Made by a program: the position numbers and the translations under genes. A DNA stretch of 64,000 bases from Vanessa cardui (taxonomy: Eukaryota > Arthropoda > Insecta > Lepidoptera > Nymphalidae). The stretch's first letter is position 1; every line of letters starts with the position of its first letter. The stretch is taken from NCBI RefSeq assembly GCF_905220365.1, contig NC_061127.1, forward strand, positions 3,410,001 through 3,474,000. Reading direction: 5' to 3'. The notes beneath the pieces were generated by a model. That model did no database searches, was not told where the DNA came from, and saw only the letters and a list, made by a program, of their open reading frames with translations. Positions 48,589 through 61,029 of this stretch are shown here, piece by piece.

Positions 48589-48914
48589 TTATTTTTAAAG
48601 CATTGTTTTATTATGTTTCAAAAATTGAAAGGTCTTAAGTAACTGACTATAAAGTCAAAGGATAAAATAAGGTATTGAATTATAATTAGTATCAGTTCGG
48701 TGTGTCGTAGTAACGCAAGGCCAAGAGGTTTCGTTATCACAGGGATTCCCCTTCAACGTCAACTTTATCAAATCGTCAGGTCATTTTTTTGCTAGAGGTC
48801 ATTCATTTTATAAATAAAAACTATGTTTTGTGTACATGATAAGTTATTATTGCGTAATTAGCTGAAATTGGATAGCGGGTCGCTCAAAATATATTTTACT
48901 ATGGTACCTAGCTT

Positions 48915-48970
48915 GGGTCCAGTTGAGCGCTACAATGCAAGCATTCTATCCACTGGCCCATCTCGGCTCT
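48915..48970 (-). repeat. SINE family A head fragment
   Basis: Only the tRNA-like head remains: GCAAGCATTCTATCCACTGG, then CCCATCTCGGCTC. Confidence 0.6.
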
Positions 48971-49893
48971 GATGTATAATCTATGTGCTGTTTACTTGAA
49001 TAAAAAATAAGTTTTCTCTAACGTAACCCAACTACTAAACTATTATGTCATACTTATACCATAATATGGTGTTTAAGAGAAGATTTTAGTAAACTACTAT
49101 TTAATTAGCGTTGCAGTTCAACAGTTTTATATTAAGACTATTGTCTCGAGAAAATTGATTTACAAAGATTTTTATGCGTCCAATTGAGCACTGCCTTTCG
49201 ATCAGTTTTCAACGAATCAAAATATATTTTTTAGTTTTAAAATTCAAAATGTATGTACATATGTATTGTTCTAGGACTATTTGCGTGTTTTTGTCCATTG
49301 ACATCTTATTTTCGAACGTTGTTAAAATTAGCACAAATGTATTTTTTCCCCGACTGTTTATACATTACATCAATTTTGGCAACGCCCACCTCTTCAAAAC
49401 AAACTGAAATGATAGTTAAAAATGTACTCTATTCGTTTGAGATTAAGTCAGTTTTAGTGTAGCCGATCATGCATTAAGGCAGTTTAAATTCAGAACTTGT
49501 CAGAGCTGATGGTTTCCAGGTATTTCGAGAAAATCGCACACAAAGAAAACATGTTTTGTTTCTGAAATTTCATTTCGAATAATATTTTTTAATCTAATTT
49601 TCTTTTCAAAGAATAGTTAAAAAATATGATATTATTTACGATTGAAATATAAAACTAAAGCATTCATTACACAAATTGCAATTCCGAGAAATATATATTT
49701 ACACATAATTTATTTCTTATTGACTACACAGATACACTCGTGTTATATCTGTTTCGTTCTGAATCATCGGAAAACTTGTATGTTTCTGCGAAATTCTCGT
49801 CGCGCTAATTGAGAAGTGTTTACCTGTGTGTACCTGCTTTTTAGAGCAAAGATTACTTTTAAGATTATATTATAACGTAGTATATTTCTTATT

Positions 49894-50188
49894 AATAATA
49901 ATAACAATCTACCTGCAAATGTCCCACTGCTGGGCAAAGGCCTCCTCCCTTTGAGGAGAAGGTTAGGAGCATATTCTACCACGCTGCTCCAATGCGTGTT
50001 GGTGGATTCACATGTGGCAACATTTTGTTGAAATTTGACGTATGCAGGTTTCCTCTAGATATTTTTCTTCAGCTCGAGTTGAATTATAGACACAAAATAA
50101 GCACATGTCTACTAATTTTGTGGTGCTTGCTTGGCTTTGAACCCATTCATCGATTAAGATATACACGTTCTAACCACTGGGCCACTTG
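49894..50188 (-). repeat. SINE family A with ATTTCTTATT duplication
   Basis: Flanked by ATTTCTTATT at 49884-49893 and 50189-50198. The body has small deletions; the head complement is TAACCACTGGGCCACTTG. Confidence 0.85.
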
Positions 50189-50654
50189 ATTTCTTATTCA
50201 TATACTTATTTCTTTAAATATTAAGATTTACCAGTACGATTTCGATTTTCGATTTTCATTTAAGATTTATATAATCAATTTATACAGATAGATTATAGAT
50301 TATGTACAATTACATCATAATCTACGGTAGAGGAAACTACGAGCGAACTTCAAGTAAAGAACGAATGATTATTTCTTTATCCCGTATATTTTCTAAACCA
50401 TTCGATTTTGACATATAGCCTTTGTTTATTGGTCCTTTGAAACACGTCACTGAACCACAATGGTTTAAACTTGGAATTGTTATTTGCGTCATCCAATGAT
50501 TGAAGCCGGTATGTTGTTTATAGTCCGATGTTCATTGTAGACTTTAAATTGGTGTTAACATAATAAATGTATTATATTATACGTGCATACATTTGATTTG
50601 GTATAGCTTTATACAAGTTTATTTATATATACGTATCACTCACCAGATATAACC

Positions 50655-50745
50655 AGTTTGAATGAGCCAGTGTAACTACAGGCTCAAGGGAGATAACATC
50701 TTAGTTTTCAAGTAATTTAGGAATAGTTTTCTTATACTGCTTATA
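50655..50745 (-). repeat. Repeat family C fragment
   Basis: GAATGAGCCAGTGTAACTAC, AGGCTCAAGGGAGATAACAT and CTTAGTTTTCAAG match the reversed middle of the family. Confidence 0.55.
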
Positions 50746-51503
50746 TCTGTGAGTGTTTTTACCAGCAAGTGAACTAAATTCCTGTCCGAAAATCTATATT
50801 AAAGTAATAATAATAATACGCGACATCTTACGTCACTTCCGGTGTGTTAAATAAACAAAAAAAACATACCATGTTTTATTCATAATTTTTTATAAACAAG
50901 TAAGAGTGGATCCGCTAATAAATATTTATCGGTTTAAGATAAGACCAGCTTCTGATATTGTTTTCGTTTTACGCAATAGTTATGGATTAAATCGTTTAAC
51001 TCTACGTCAAAATTTACTGTTGGTTAACCTTTCAAAACTGGCGAATTGATAACTAAGAACATCATATTGTTCAGTGATGCAAAACCCAGAAAAGAACAGC
51101 ATGTACGTTGTGGGTTGGTAGATATATTTACTAGGTAGGTTTTCATGGAATAACATAAAAACCTTTTTAAATAATAAAAAGGCTTTTGCGAAACAGTGGG
51201 AAGTTTACTTTTAGTATACTTAAACCGAACACTTATAGCAAGTCATATTCTAAGCAGTTACGTTTTACGTAAAAAATGTTAACTTTCCACAAATTACTTT
51301 AAAATGACAGCTTCATCATTGGAGTTTTTGTTATTTATTACGAATTATATGACCTCTTAAAAAGTCTATACAATATTTATTAAGTATAACTAACATTTTA
51401 AAACAATAATAGACTAATATATTATACTGTAACAAGTTCAAACAGTGTATGCAAAAATTCAGAACAATCGACTGTATGACAGGTTAATATGAAGTTTTAA
51501 GCT

Positions 51504-51557
51504 TGACTCACACATACAAATATACGATATTAACTTCACTTGTATATGTGTGAGTCA
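51504..51557. repeat. Bulged hairpin, pre-miRNA-like size
   Basis: TGACTCACACATA (51504-51516) pairs with TATGTGTGAGTCA (51545-51557). Pairing resumes with CAA/TTG after a 2-nt bulge; loop of about 20 nt. Confidence 0.6.
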
Positions 51558-52139
51558 CACAGTATAAAAGCTTGTTAAAAGCAATTGTTTGCTTTCAAGT
51601 ACAATTAAAACATAATTTACTCTTTTACTGTTTATGAAATTTGGAAAATATTATTTACGATATAATTATAAATGGTATACAAAACTGTGTAATCAATATT
51701 ATTTCAAGATTAACTTTTATTAGTATCGATATTTTTTTTTTGTGTTATTTGGATATAAGTACATAATTTGTATGTATATATAAACTCTACATCATACTGT
51801 AATGTATGTTATCCGCAATAAAGTAAAATTAAATTTCATCAAAATCACTCGCTTAGATTAATATCTAGAATTAACAATTAGTAACATCTAAAAATGTACT
51901 CATGTTCTTTGGTAGTAGTTCTGTTATAAAACTATTTACACACACACATACACGTGTAAGAATTCAGATAAAATATTTCTCAATTTAAATTAGACTGAGG
52001 AAGCAAATGTTAAGAGCTAGAAAATAATAACAAAAAAAATTTGAAGCGAGTAGCCACATTTATTCATTCGTATAAATTAACGGAACACCACAATACAGTA
52101 CGGTAGGCTACATCGCGTTACAAGTTTTTATTCGATTAT

Positions 52140-52310
52140 ACAGACTACGGTAAAAATGACGAGCGATTTTTTAGCACGTGGCCGTGTGTACGTTTGCAAA
52201 CTTTTTACGTCGCTCACGAGATAAATCGCACGTTTGTTCCACGTTATCCTCATTCCGTCTCGCTCGCACAACTCGGATGCTAAAACGATACTTAATTGCA
52301 TCGCATTCTA
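52140..52310. promoter_or_regulatory. GC-richer island in the ETS intron
   Basis: Contains GCACGTGGCCGTGTGTACG, the palindrome GTTTGCAAAC, and TCGCTCACGAGATAAATCGC. No ORF or repeat similarity seen. Candidate regulatory DNA. Confidence 0.25.
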
Positions 52311-53114
52311 TTTTTATCGATAATAGCATGTGTCATATTCTTATCTATTTAATCGATCTATTTTGACATTAAGTAACATAATTACATTTTCAATTACGAT
52401 TAATAAATTGATTAGGGTTTTCTCATGTCATTACTAAAGTAACTCCAACAAATTGAATATCACAATTATAATTCTTTTTCTTAATGAATTGTAACTATGA
52501 TTGATAATTAAATAGGTCATATTATACTACAACTAAATTAATGTAATAAACTGTGACGTATAATCAATTCGACGATAGACTGTCTGGCGACCTACGAGGT
52601 CAGGAATCCAATCCTCAATCGACGAGAGAGGCGTGGTTCTTTCACCTATTCCGCTGATTATTCCAGGAAGATATATATACTAGATATTCGCTCATTTCAT
52701 AAAATACTTTAAGTATAATTTTACCTAAATTCAGTCCAATGCTTTAATGTAAAATAATTATTTAAGAAAGATTCAGATAGAACATTGATACTGTCAGGTA
52801 CATTCATTAACAAAGTTAGGTTACTTTGTCATTTAGTATTCATATAACTCATTATTAATAGAATGATAAGTTATTCATAACAACAAGAGTGCAAGCCAGT
52901 GTTCTAAGAATCTCCTTACCCAAAATAGATTTTTAAGATATTTTCTGAGACTTAACCATCAGATACGAGGCGTCTCAACTCGCAGAGCCGGAGATTTTTT
53001 TGTACCTACTGCACACTCAATTAAAGGGGCCCTGATACAACTGATACTCATAGTATTATCAGTAGTATAATTAGTATGATCTATCACTGGATCGTAATAC
53101 GTCACGAAAAACGG

Positions 53115-53312
53115 ATTGAATTTCCATCACACTGATCCAATGCGTGTTGGTACATATATGTTAGAATTTCATTGAAATTAGACACAAGCAGATTCCTTTC
53201 TGATGTTTTCATTCACCATCGAACAGGAGATGGTGGATGGTGCTCATGGTCTGAACCCGTTATCATTGAATAAGGAGTAAGTATCATAACCGCTGCGCCA
53301 CCTCGGCTCATG
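53115..53312 (-). repeat. SINE family A, decayed
   Basis: ACACTGATCCAATGCGTGTT, TTTCATTGAAATTAGACACA and the head complement GCGCCACCTCGGCTC survive. Confidence 0.65.
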
Positions 53313-54074
53313 ATCTCAGTACTAACGTCATAAAAATATAATCAATATCAACACAATGGCAATGCGGTTTTATTATTTATTTTATTATTGAATATTGAAG
53401 TTATACATATGTAACAATGATATATTAACATTAGAGACGTATCATATAGACGTAAGTTTTTTTTAATAGTAAGCAAGGAGGTTTTATATAAAATACAAAA
53501 GCATAAACTATTCGTATTTAATATTATCTGAATATATATAGAACTTAGTCCCATAGCATAACAGCTATGCATATGCAAATGTGGCCATAGATATAAACCA
53601 TTTTATTGCCATTTTAATACCGACGTTTAACTGTTTTTCTTAAAACATAACATGACGATATTTATTTTTAAAGAAAACCATAATAATAACTCTTCGCATC
53701 TATTGGAATAGTTACAAATTTTGGCTAATATTATTTTTGTATACCAGTTATTACGATTTAATTAATTTATTATAAACTTATACTCTTCCTCTATTGATGA
53801 ATTTGTTATTTTTTTTTTTTCGTAATAGTAAAAATATTACAATCATAAAAAATATTATCAATAATGACATGTTTCTTATTAATGCCTTTGTCTGGTAATA
53901 AAAAGTAGCTTTTATTTTGAATACTTAATTTTATTTCAAAACGTAATACAAATAAAATAATGTTTAAATATTCCGTATACTGATTTATGTACAATATATA
54001 ACAAAAAAAGATGTGACAAATATGTATACGCCTCCATATCGTTATCTGTGCCACAGGTATCAGCGCTGTGTGAC

Positions 54075-54084
54075 ATGACGTCAT
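54075..54084. promoter_or_regulatory. Full CRE palindrome (ATGACGTCAT)
   Basis: TGACGTCA is the canonical CREB/ATF site. It lies in a GC-richer stretch (about 54,040-54,140) of the ETS intron. Function is inferred from the motif only. Confidence 0.3.
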
Positions 54085-54711
54085 CGAGTTATTCGATTGA
54101 CACAATTCGATTATGTGTATTATCTCGATTTGAACGCGTACGAAAATGTCCACTTCGACCTTGAACATTTTAATTTGTAACAATTGTATAATTGTTATAT
54201 CAACACTATTCTCATAATTTATATTCTATAATTATTTTTTTTATATTATATTCTATTAAGTTTATTCGATTTAAATTACCGTCTACATAAATTGTGACAA
54301 TGATTATTTTTAACTTATTAATGTGATTATGGAGTCACTGCGTGCGTCATGTTGCAGTCAATTATTAATAAAATAATTAAATACGTCACAAATTTCTCCA
54401 AAATTATCATTATTTACTATTAATATTCAATTATTCGTAATAATTCATCATTGATATAAAATATTTAGTTAACAAAAACAACAGTGATTCATTATTATTC
54501 ATAATAAATGAAAGTAGAAGTAGTTTTGACTAACATCGATACATTTTAAAGAACATTTTCCTTGACAAAGTGCCAACGACTCGACTAGAAACTTGATCTG
54601 GTCTTTCATAACATTTCCCGAGATGCACATTCCACTGCGACACACGTCATTACTATGCAAACGAATGAGTGTGTACGAGTGTTATTTATATGTGTGCGTG
54701 AATCGACCGCG

Positions 54712-54721
54712 GGGGAATCCC
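54712..54721. promoter_or_regulatory. KappaB-like site GGGGAATCCC
   Basis: Fits the GGGRNNYYCC consensus for Rel/NF-kappaB factors. It sits about 640 bp from the CRE, near CATTCC (TEAD-like, about 54,629) and TATGCAAA (POU-like, about 54,654). Motif evidence only. Confidence 0.3.
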
Positions 54722-55169
54722 ACTGTGTAAATTGCTGGCTTGATATTTAGGGTTCTTTGAAACGATATTTAGTTGATTGATATTACAAAAAATATATAAT
54801 GGTATTCGAATTAATATCAACGGGTAAATCATTCGATCGATCAGAAGTTTATATTCCTTTTTTAATTTTTATTAGTTTTGTGACTTACCTATCGAGTTTT
54901 TATATCTTTTATGTTTATTTGTATGGGTTTAATACTTCGAGTGGATTTCAAATTGAAACTTAAATTGAGCTGTAAGTTTGGCAATACATTGCATACGTGC
55001 ACTTACTCGTCTGTATGTATTATTCATATTGTTTTGCGTGAGTAGCCTCATATAATAAGTGTGTGTGTGAAAACGAAAATTTAGTTTTGCAATATATTTT
55101 TTAGCAGTGGAAAAGTTTTACTCAAATTTTACATAGCGTAAAAAAAAAATATTCGCCGAAAATGTTGCT

Positions 55170-55555
55170 TTGTTATTCATTTTTTTTTTTAAATCATAGT
55201 AAGCTGATGTGTATATGGGATTCCTGGTGGTAAGTAGTCTCTAATGCCTATAGACTTTAGAGAAGAAATTTTAGACATTGCTTACTTCATCAATGCGACA
55301 CCAACTCTAGAATGGAGATACAAAACTATTAAGTATTGTTTCTAGATGGTAGAATGGTTGACTAGAGATTAAATTAAATGTTGAAAAAGAGTAACTGAGT
55401 TCCTTGCCGGTTCTTCTCAGTAGAATCTTCTTTCCGAACCGGTGGTAGCTTCACTAAAATGACGATTCAAAAGTGCTTGCAAAAGCCTACTTGAATAAAG
55501 TTTATTTTGATTTGATTTGATTAGTACCCAGACTTGTCCTACCAAAAATTAAAAA
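55170..55555 (+). repeat. Repeat family C interrupted by a LINE-type 3' end
   Basis: The family C start (CCTGGTGGTAAGTAGTCTC) and end (GTACCCAGACTTGTCCTACC) are split by a foreign insert at about 55,363-55,521. The insert has TGCCGGTTCTTCTCAGTAG, CCGAACCGGTGGTAGCTTC and TTGAATAAAGTTTATTTTGA, closing with TTTGA repeats. Confidence 0.75.
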
Positions 55556-56589
55556 TAATTTATAAAAAAGATTTTGTTAATTAAATAACAGATCGAATAC
55601 ACACGCTGCGTTAGGCTTGTGTCTTATCAAACAAAAACAATTATTGTATTATATTGTATTATAATATCATTAATTTACTATATTACAAACTAGGCCAAAC
55701 GTCGTAATGCGTATTTTTCATCCCACAAACTAAGAGAGAATAAACGAGGGAAAACAAAGAAAAGCGAGGAGTATTCGCAAAAGACGCTCGACCCGCACCC
55801 GGAAGAGGGAGTCTTACTAATCAATATAATAGAGGCACTATGAGAAAAAAATATATATAGGTTCCATCAACGCACAATTTTCGATACAGACGAATTTGAA
55901 CCTTACTCGAAAAGAAATAAAGTCGACTATGATTGTATTGTGGCAAACACGAGGCTGCCCTAGTTATAAATAGATTTTCACGAAAAAGAAATGTTACAGG
56001 GACTTTGGTGCAAGCGTTCCACAGAGTAATTTATTACAGAGGATCGGTGTTATCTTTGTTCGTGATAATTCATTTTATTGTTTGTTATAAAAAATCTCAT
56101 TGTTTTCTCTCTCAATTCGAATTAATAATCGTAATATTTTTAAGACGACTATGTTTTTTGTATAATTATTTCAAGCAATTTACCATTTAACACGTTTAAA
56201 CTTTTTAATGGAAAATAACGTTAAACATACGATTGTTATTAAAATAAATTAACCATTTATCTTTCGGTTAATTATACACCGGATGGACGTACCTATAATA
56301 TGTTTTGTAATATTAATTAATGGTTTGTTGTTGCTACATTGTTAAATATTAATTAGAATTAAATTCCTGTCGTTGTAAATAAGGACAATTATGTGCCTCG
56401 AAACTTATCAAATATGGTGCTGCAAAATACAGTTATATGTATTAAATTTTAAGTGTTATTGACGTACAAAATATTTTTAAACAATTTACTTTTGTTATAA
56501 GGATAAGAGGTATGTAATATCACGTTTATAATACATACCTATGAATATGATTTAATATTTATTTTATACAAGACTAATTAAATAATTTA

Positions 56590-56830
56590 ATAAAATATCG
56601 TGCAGCCTCTGCGCACAAACTATCCTTGCTCTAATTTCTCGGGACCACACTCTCACAGACGCAATTAAGGCGCGTACACGAGGGGGGAAGGAGAAAAATG
56701 CGAGAAAAAATCGGAAGCTGCGACACGTGACTGGAAGCTTCCCGGCCGTTGCCATGGTAACGGCAGGGCTACATCGTTTATTTTTGTCCGTGCGTAGCGA
56801 ACGGGGGCGTGCGATTTTTCTTAACCTCTC
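56590..56830. promoter_or_regulatory. GC-rich island with RFX X-box and E-box
   Basis: Holds GACACGTGACTGG (E-box), GGAAGCTTCC (two inverted ETS cores) and GTTGCCATGGTAAC at 56748-56761, which fits the RFX X-box consensus. Also contains GCGAACGGGGGCGTGCG. No supported ORF. Candidate enhancer or alternative promoter. Confidence 0.4.
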
Positions 56831-57469
56831 AAATTATATGTTATGTCTGTTTGTTAATCGTTATTTTTATATATTAAAAAAAATATTAATTCCATACAAA
56901 TATCGTCATGTTACTTTTGAAATAGTTGTAAATAAAGATTCTTCCGAGAAGAACTGGAAGGCTTTTGTTTTTTAATTTAAATTTACTAAGAACATTTGTA
57001 ATATGCTTAATTAATTACGATGTATATTTTGAGCCACACAAGTTATTTTTTTATTCTAAGGAGATATTACAGTATCATTCGCAGTACTGCCTACTAACTT
57101 TTACATATTTTTAAGTGACTGGAAATAACCACGTATGTAAGCGAAAATGAATTTAAAAAAACAATTCGAATATAAAAAAAAAAACTAATATCAGTTTTCC
57201 AAAATATATCATGCACAGATAGATACAAAAATAATAAAAACCACGCTTATTTAACCAATTAGCTTTTATTTATTACAGCTCTAAATAAAAGTACTAATAG
57301 ACTATGTCATTGTATACTTATTAACATATAGTTGCTATATAAAGTTGTATATAAACCTAAATATGTTGCGATTTTTATAGTCTAAAAACAAAAGAACACC
57401 AGGCATTCGAAGTGAGCAATGAATGCACTAATGATAATTTGTTTGAATAGTGTCTTATGTATCTATATA

Positions 57470-57610
57470 AGTTGTTTCGCAGGGAAAGCCGAGTGATTCC
57501 GCAAGCTAATGCTCCCACGTGTAGCAAGGAAGCGCAAGACGGAAGCGTCCTTGAAGCTGCGTAGCAACGAAAAAATCTATACCAGTGCAGGGAACCGCCC
57601 TCATGGAGCA
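57470..57610. promoter_or_regulatory. Second GC-rich island in the ETS intron
   Basis: Contains CCCACGTGTAGCAAGGAAGC, GACGGAAGCG (GGAA cores) and GCGTAGCAACG (half X-box-like). No ORF or repeat match. Confidence 0.3.
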
Positions 57611-58324
57611 CTACTTTATTCTTTTGTTAAACATTATTAAAAATTAATTAATTTAAATCAGACAATTTTCAAAACATTTAACGATACTATTTTGGATGGA
57701 GTCTTTTGAAGATTCCCAATTTACTTTGTATTATATTGTCAATTTACGATAAATTGTGTAAGTAAATGTCTTTCTTATATCCTATATAACCTTCATTACA
57801 ATCAAATATAACAATGGCATTAAATCTGAATACATCCTGTATCATAATTTGGACTCGAAAAAAGTGTACCCTGAAGTAAGATATATAATCATTAAATATA
57901 TGTTTGTATTTAATTAAGCAATAATTGTTGTAATGGTTACAATATCTTATAAGAAGTCTATAATCTTTATTAAAATTAGTAGCGTAGGAAAATATTCTTA
58001 ATCAATTATTGTTTTTCTTTATCATACAAATACCTATATCTTAATTATATATAAAGAGTTCTAAAAGTCATTGGATTTACGATTCATTTTATCTGCATAA
58101 TGTCGCTAATATGGAGAGCATTTAACATAAATGTAAGTTTAATAACAAAGTATGATCCCATAGAAGCGATCGGAAAGTGTTTTTTATTAATCACTCCCAG
58201 AGGGACTGGAAAGCTTTGAATTCGACTATGAGAGCTATCTCAAATAAGGATAAAGCGATTGAAATCTTCATATATTTTACTTAGAAGATATAATAAGAAT
58301 ATATCATAGATATTTTGTAATTTT

Positions 58325-58600
58325 TTAATAGTGGGCGAACATATGTCCTATAAGATGGTAAATTACCACTACCTCCCTTAAAGATCGCTGTTCTAAAAAT
58401 AATTAATCATTACACGAATGAATTTACCCAATCTTGTTCTTGATAAAGAAAATACCGTAAGGTTGCATTTGGCTAAGGCTACCTTACGTCTGTTTATATT
58501 TTGTGTATCCACCAACCCGCATAAGAGGTGAAACAAGCATGTAACATTCTCAAAGAGAGAGGACGCCTTAGCCCATCAGTGATGTTACTACTTTTACTTT
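58325..58600 (+). repeat. Decayed family C fragment followed by a SINE A 3' fragment
   Basis: 58,325-58,440 keeps GTGGGCGAACATATG and GATGGTAAATTACCACTACC. 58,497-58,600 keeps CCACCAACCCGCATAAG, TTAGCCCATCAGTGATG and the TTACTACTTTTACTTTTA tail. Confidence 0.5.
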
Positions 58601-60639
58601 TAGAATAATTTTGGTACTATAGATTGGCTGTTTTACTTCTAATGTTATATAATATACAAGCTGATTCTGCGGTCTTACCCGCTCGAAATTTATTAAGCAC
58701 CAACTTACACTACTCTCTTTACTACATCGTATAAGAAACCTTCAAGTTTTTACACGTTACAGTTTCTGAGATTAATCAGTAAGTGCTGTGTTAAGTATAT
58801 AGGGGTATAGGTATAAACATATACACTTATATAACATTAGCCTGAGAAGATAAGACCATCAAACAATGTAACTTAATTTATTTAAGTCATAAGTAACCAT
58901 TACAGACAGAGTTAAATTCATATTTGTTACAAATTACATTTAACAAAAAATGTAAATGAAGATTAAAATCATCACTTAATACCTGTCTCAACTGTTAGTA
59001 AATAATAAAACAAATGGAAATACAAAAAAATCACGTATATGTATGTATAGTCTCAAGTGGTGTGTATATTCTGCGAATTGTTTTACTTGCAAACCGGTCT
59101 CAGGCTCAAGACGGTTATTTAGTTAATAATAATACATCGCCAGTATATTCTTGATCTTTTCAATTATACTTTATGGTATGTACGTTTTTTTAACGGCTCT
59201 GCCGAGTTATTATTATGATATTTATATGTATACCTATATTATATATATGTTTAACACTAACAACCTAAAAATAATTGGCATTTTATCATTAACAATGGCC
59301 GAGATTTTGATGAAGAAAAATTTGTAAAGTGACTTGATATTTGCCCGTTAGCTGTTGACGAAACATGTGTTCCTTTTTAAATTTGTAACTATTCTATCAT
59401 CAGTAAATAAAGTTTTATTATTGTTAAACTGTTAGCAGAAATGATATCCAACGACTTAAATAAGATCATAGTGATACGAATCACAAATATTCGAGGTCCA
59501 ATAAGAATTTTAAAAAGGTTTTAATAGAAAACCTCCAATATGAGTCTGTTTCTTGTAAGATAATGAAAAAAAAATAAAAATAACTAAATTATTTATACAT
59601 ACCATAGAAACTTATCGTTTAAACATTTTAAAGATCTCAATATTATTTAATCCATACCAACAAAACAGTTTCAAATATTTACGATATGGATGGCAAATCA
59701 CAATCTGTATTTTTAAAACGATATAAACGACTTCGCAACAATACAAACCCTAAAGATAAAGAGATAAGGGTCATAATGATGATTGCCTCCACTCTGAACG
59801 ACGCAGTAATGATTGAACTCAAACAACTTCTTAGACTAAACTGTAGTTCTGTCATGTAAAATAGACTTTAACGCTAGGGCTATAGGAATTAAATAGAATG
59901 CATTTAAAAATTGCAAGCAACGTGTGAATTAAGCAAGGACAAAGCCAAACCAGCAAGGTAAAGGTGAAGTATAAAAACATGTGCTGATCTGCTTGAGAGC
60001 ACAGACCTCACACAAAGAGGCGTTATATATTTTTTTAACGTATTTAATTATTTTAAAACAAAGAATTTTTAATTATGGTACACGTTTTTTTTTTATATAA
60101 TTGCACATTTGTTAATCAAGAATAAAATTTGAATAGAATATATTCAGTACAACGTACTTTACATCGAATAGGTAACCTCCATTATATTCAATTTAACGTT
60201 TGGTCAAAAATATCAATAAATTCAAAACTTTTGTTCGTAAATAAATTGCATTAGTAGATTTCTAAATCACGCTATAGTTGTCTTCGTTTTTTACTATAAG
60301 TAAATCATTGTTCAAAATAAACTCTGCGTTTCCTGAAGTAATAGTTCGTTCCATTCTCCGTCTAAAATTGGTCTTTCGAGCCGGATTAAATATTTAAGTT
60401 AAAAAAAGAAGTGTTATATTCATTCATTTAGGTAACATCACAATATAATCCACCAAAACTAAGCACGTTATTCTTAGTACCTATAGAAAATAAATACAGT
60501 GATGTTATGGTATATGTTTATCCTGTTTTCAAAACGTGTAAAGAACGTGACTTGCAATGATCTAATCATAATTGATGTAACCTACGCCAACATATATATT
60601 GTTATGTAGAAAAGTGATGTACAATTAAAAAATATAATA

Positions 60640-60918
60640 ATGATGGAGTATCCTACCAGATCTCTACAAGAAGTAAGTGATGTTCGAATACAATGTGATT
60701 TTGAATTGAATGAGGCTTTAAATAATGTTCATATAATAAAAGATGCATTAGCTGAATTGAATACAACGCCGTATTCTGACCATATGATCCCAGGACCAGT
60801 CAGCAAAGTCACATTGACCGACTCGATGTGTTTTTATTCGGATGCTTCGAGGAAGGTCATATTCGAAGACGCTGAATTTAATAAAATCCTAAATGTTTGC
60901 TGCTATAAAACACATTAA
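60640..60918 (+). CDS. Small ORF of unknown function nested in the ETS intron
   Basis: A 92-codon ORF (ATGATGGAG to TAA) on the strand opposite to the ETS gene. I do not recognise the protein. Its composition looks protein-like rather than AT-noise: balanced acidic and basic residues, an N-terminal stretch that could be helical (SLQEVSDVRIQCDFELNEAL, then NNVHIIKDALAEL), and a Cys-containing end. Its codons are richer in G/C at third positions than flanking DNA, especially in the second half. No signal peptide, membrane segment, clear TATA box or close poly(A) signal was seen. It could be a small single-exon gene, one exon of a longer gene, or a remnant of a processed copy. Confidence 0.4.
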   Translation: MMEYPTRSLQEVSDVRIQCDFELNEALNNVHIIKDALAELNTTPYSDHMIPGPVSKVTLTDSMCFYSDASRKVIFEDAEFNKILNVCCYKTH

Positions 60919-61029
60919 TACTCAAACATATTTTTTTACTTCACTTTTTATTATATATTATTTTATAATGGATCACGTCTATCATTTTTGTAATAATGAC
61001 GGGTAATATTTACATTTTTAAAGTTATAT

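Noticed and set aside
53806..54183. Minus-strand ORF of 125 codons
   Set aside because: Composition is Ile/Phe/Lys/Asn-rich AT noise, with no domain and a poly-Lys end; the CRE-bearing island lies within it.
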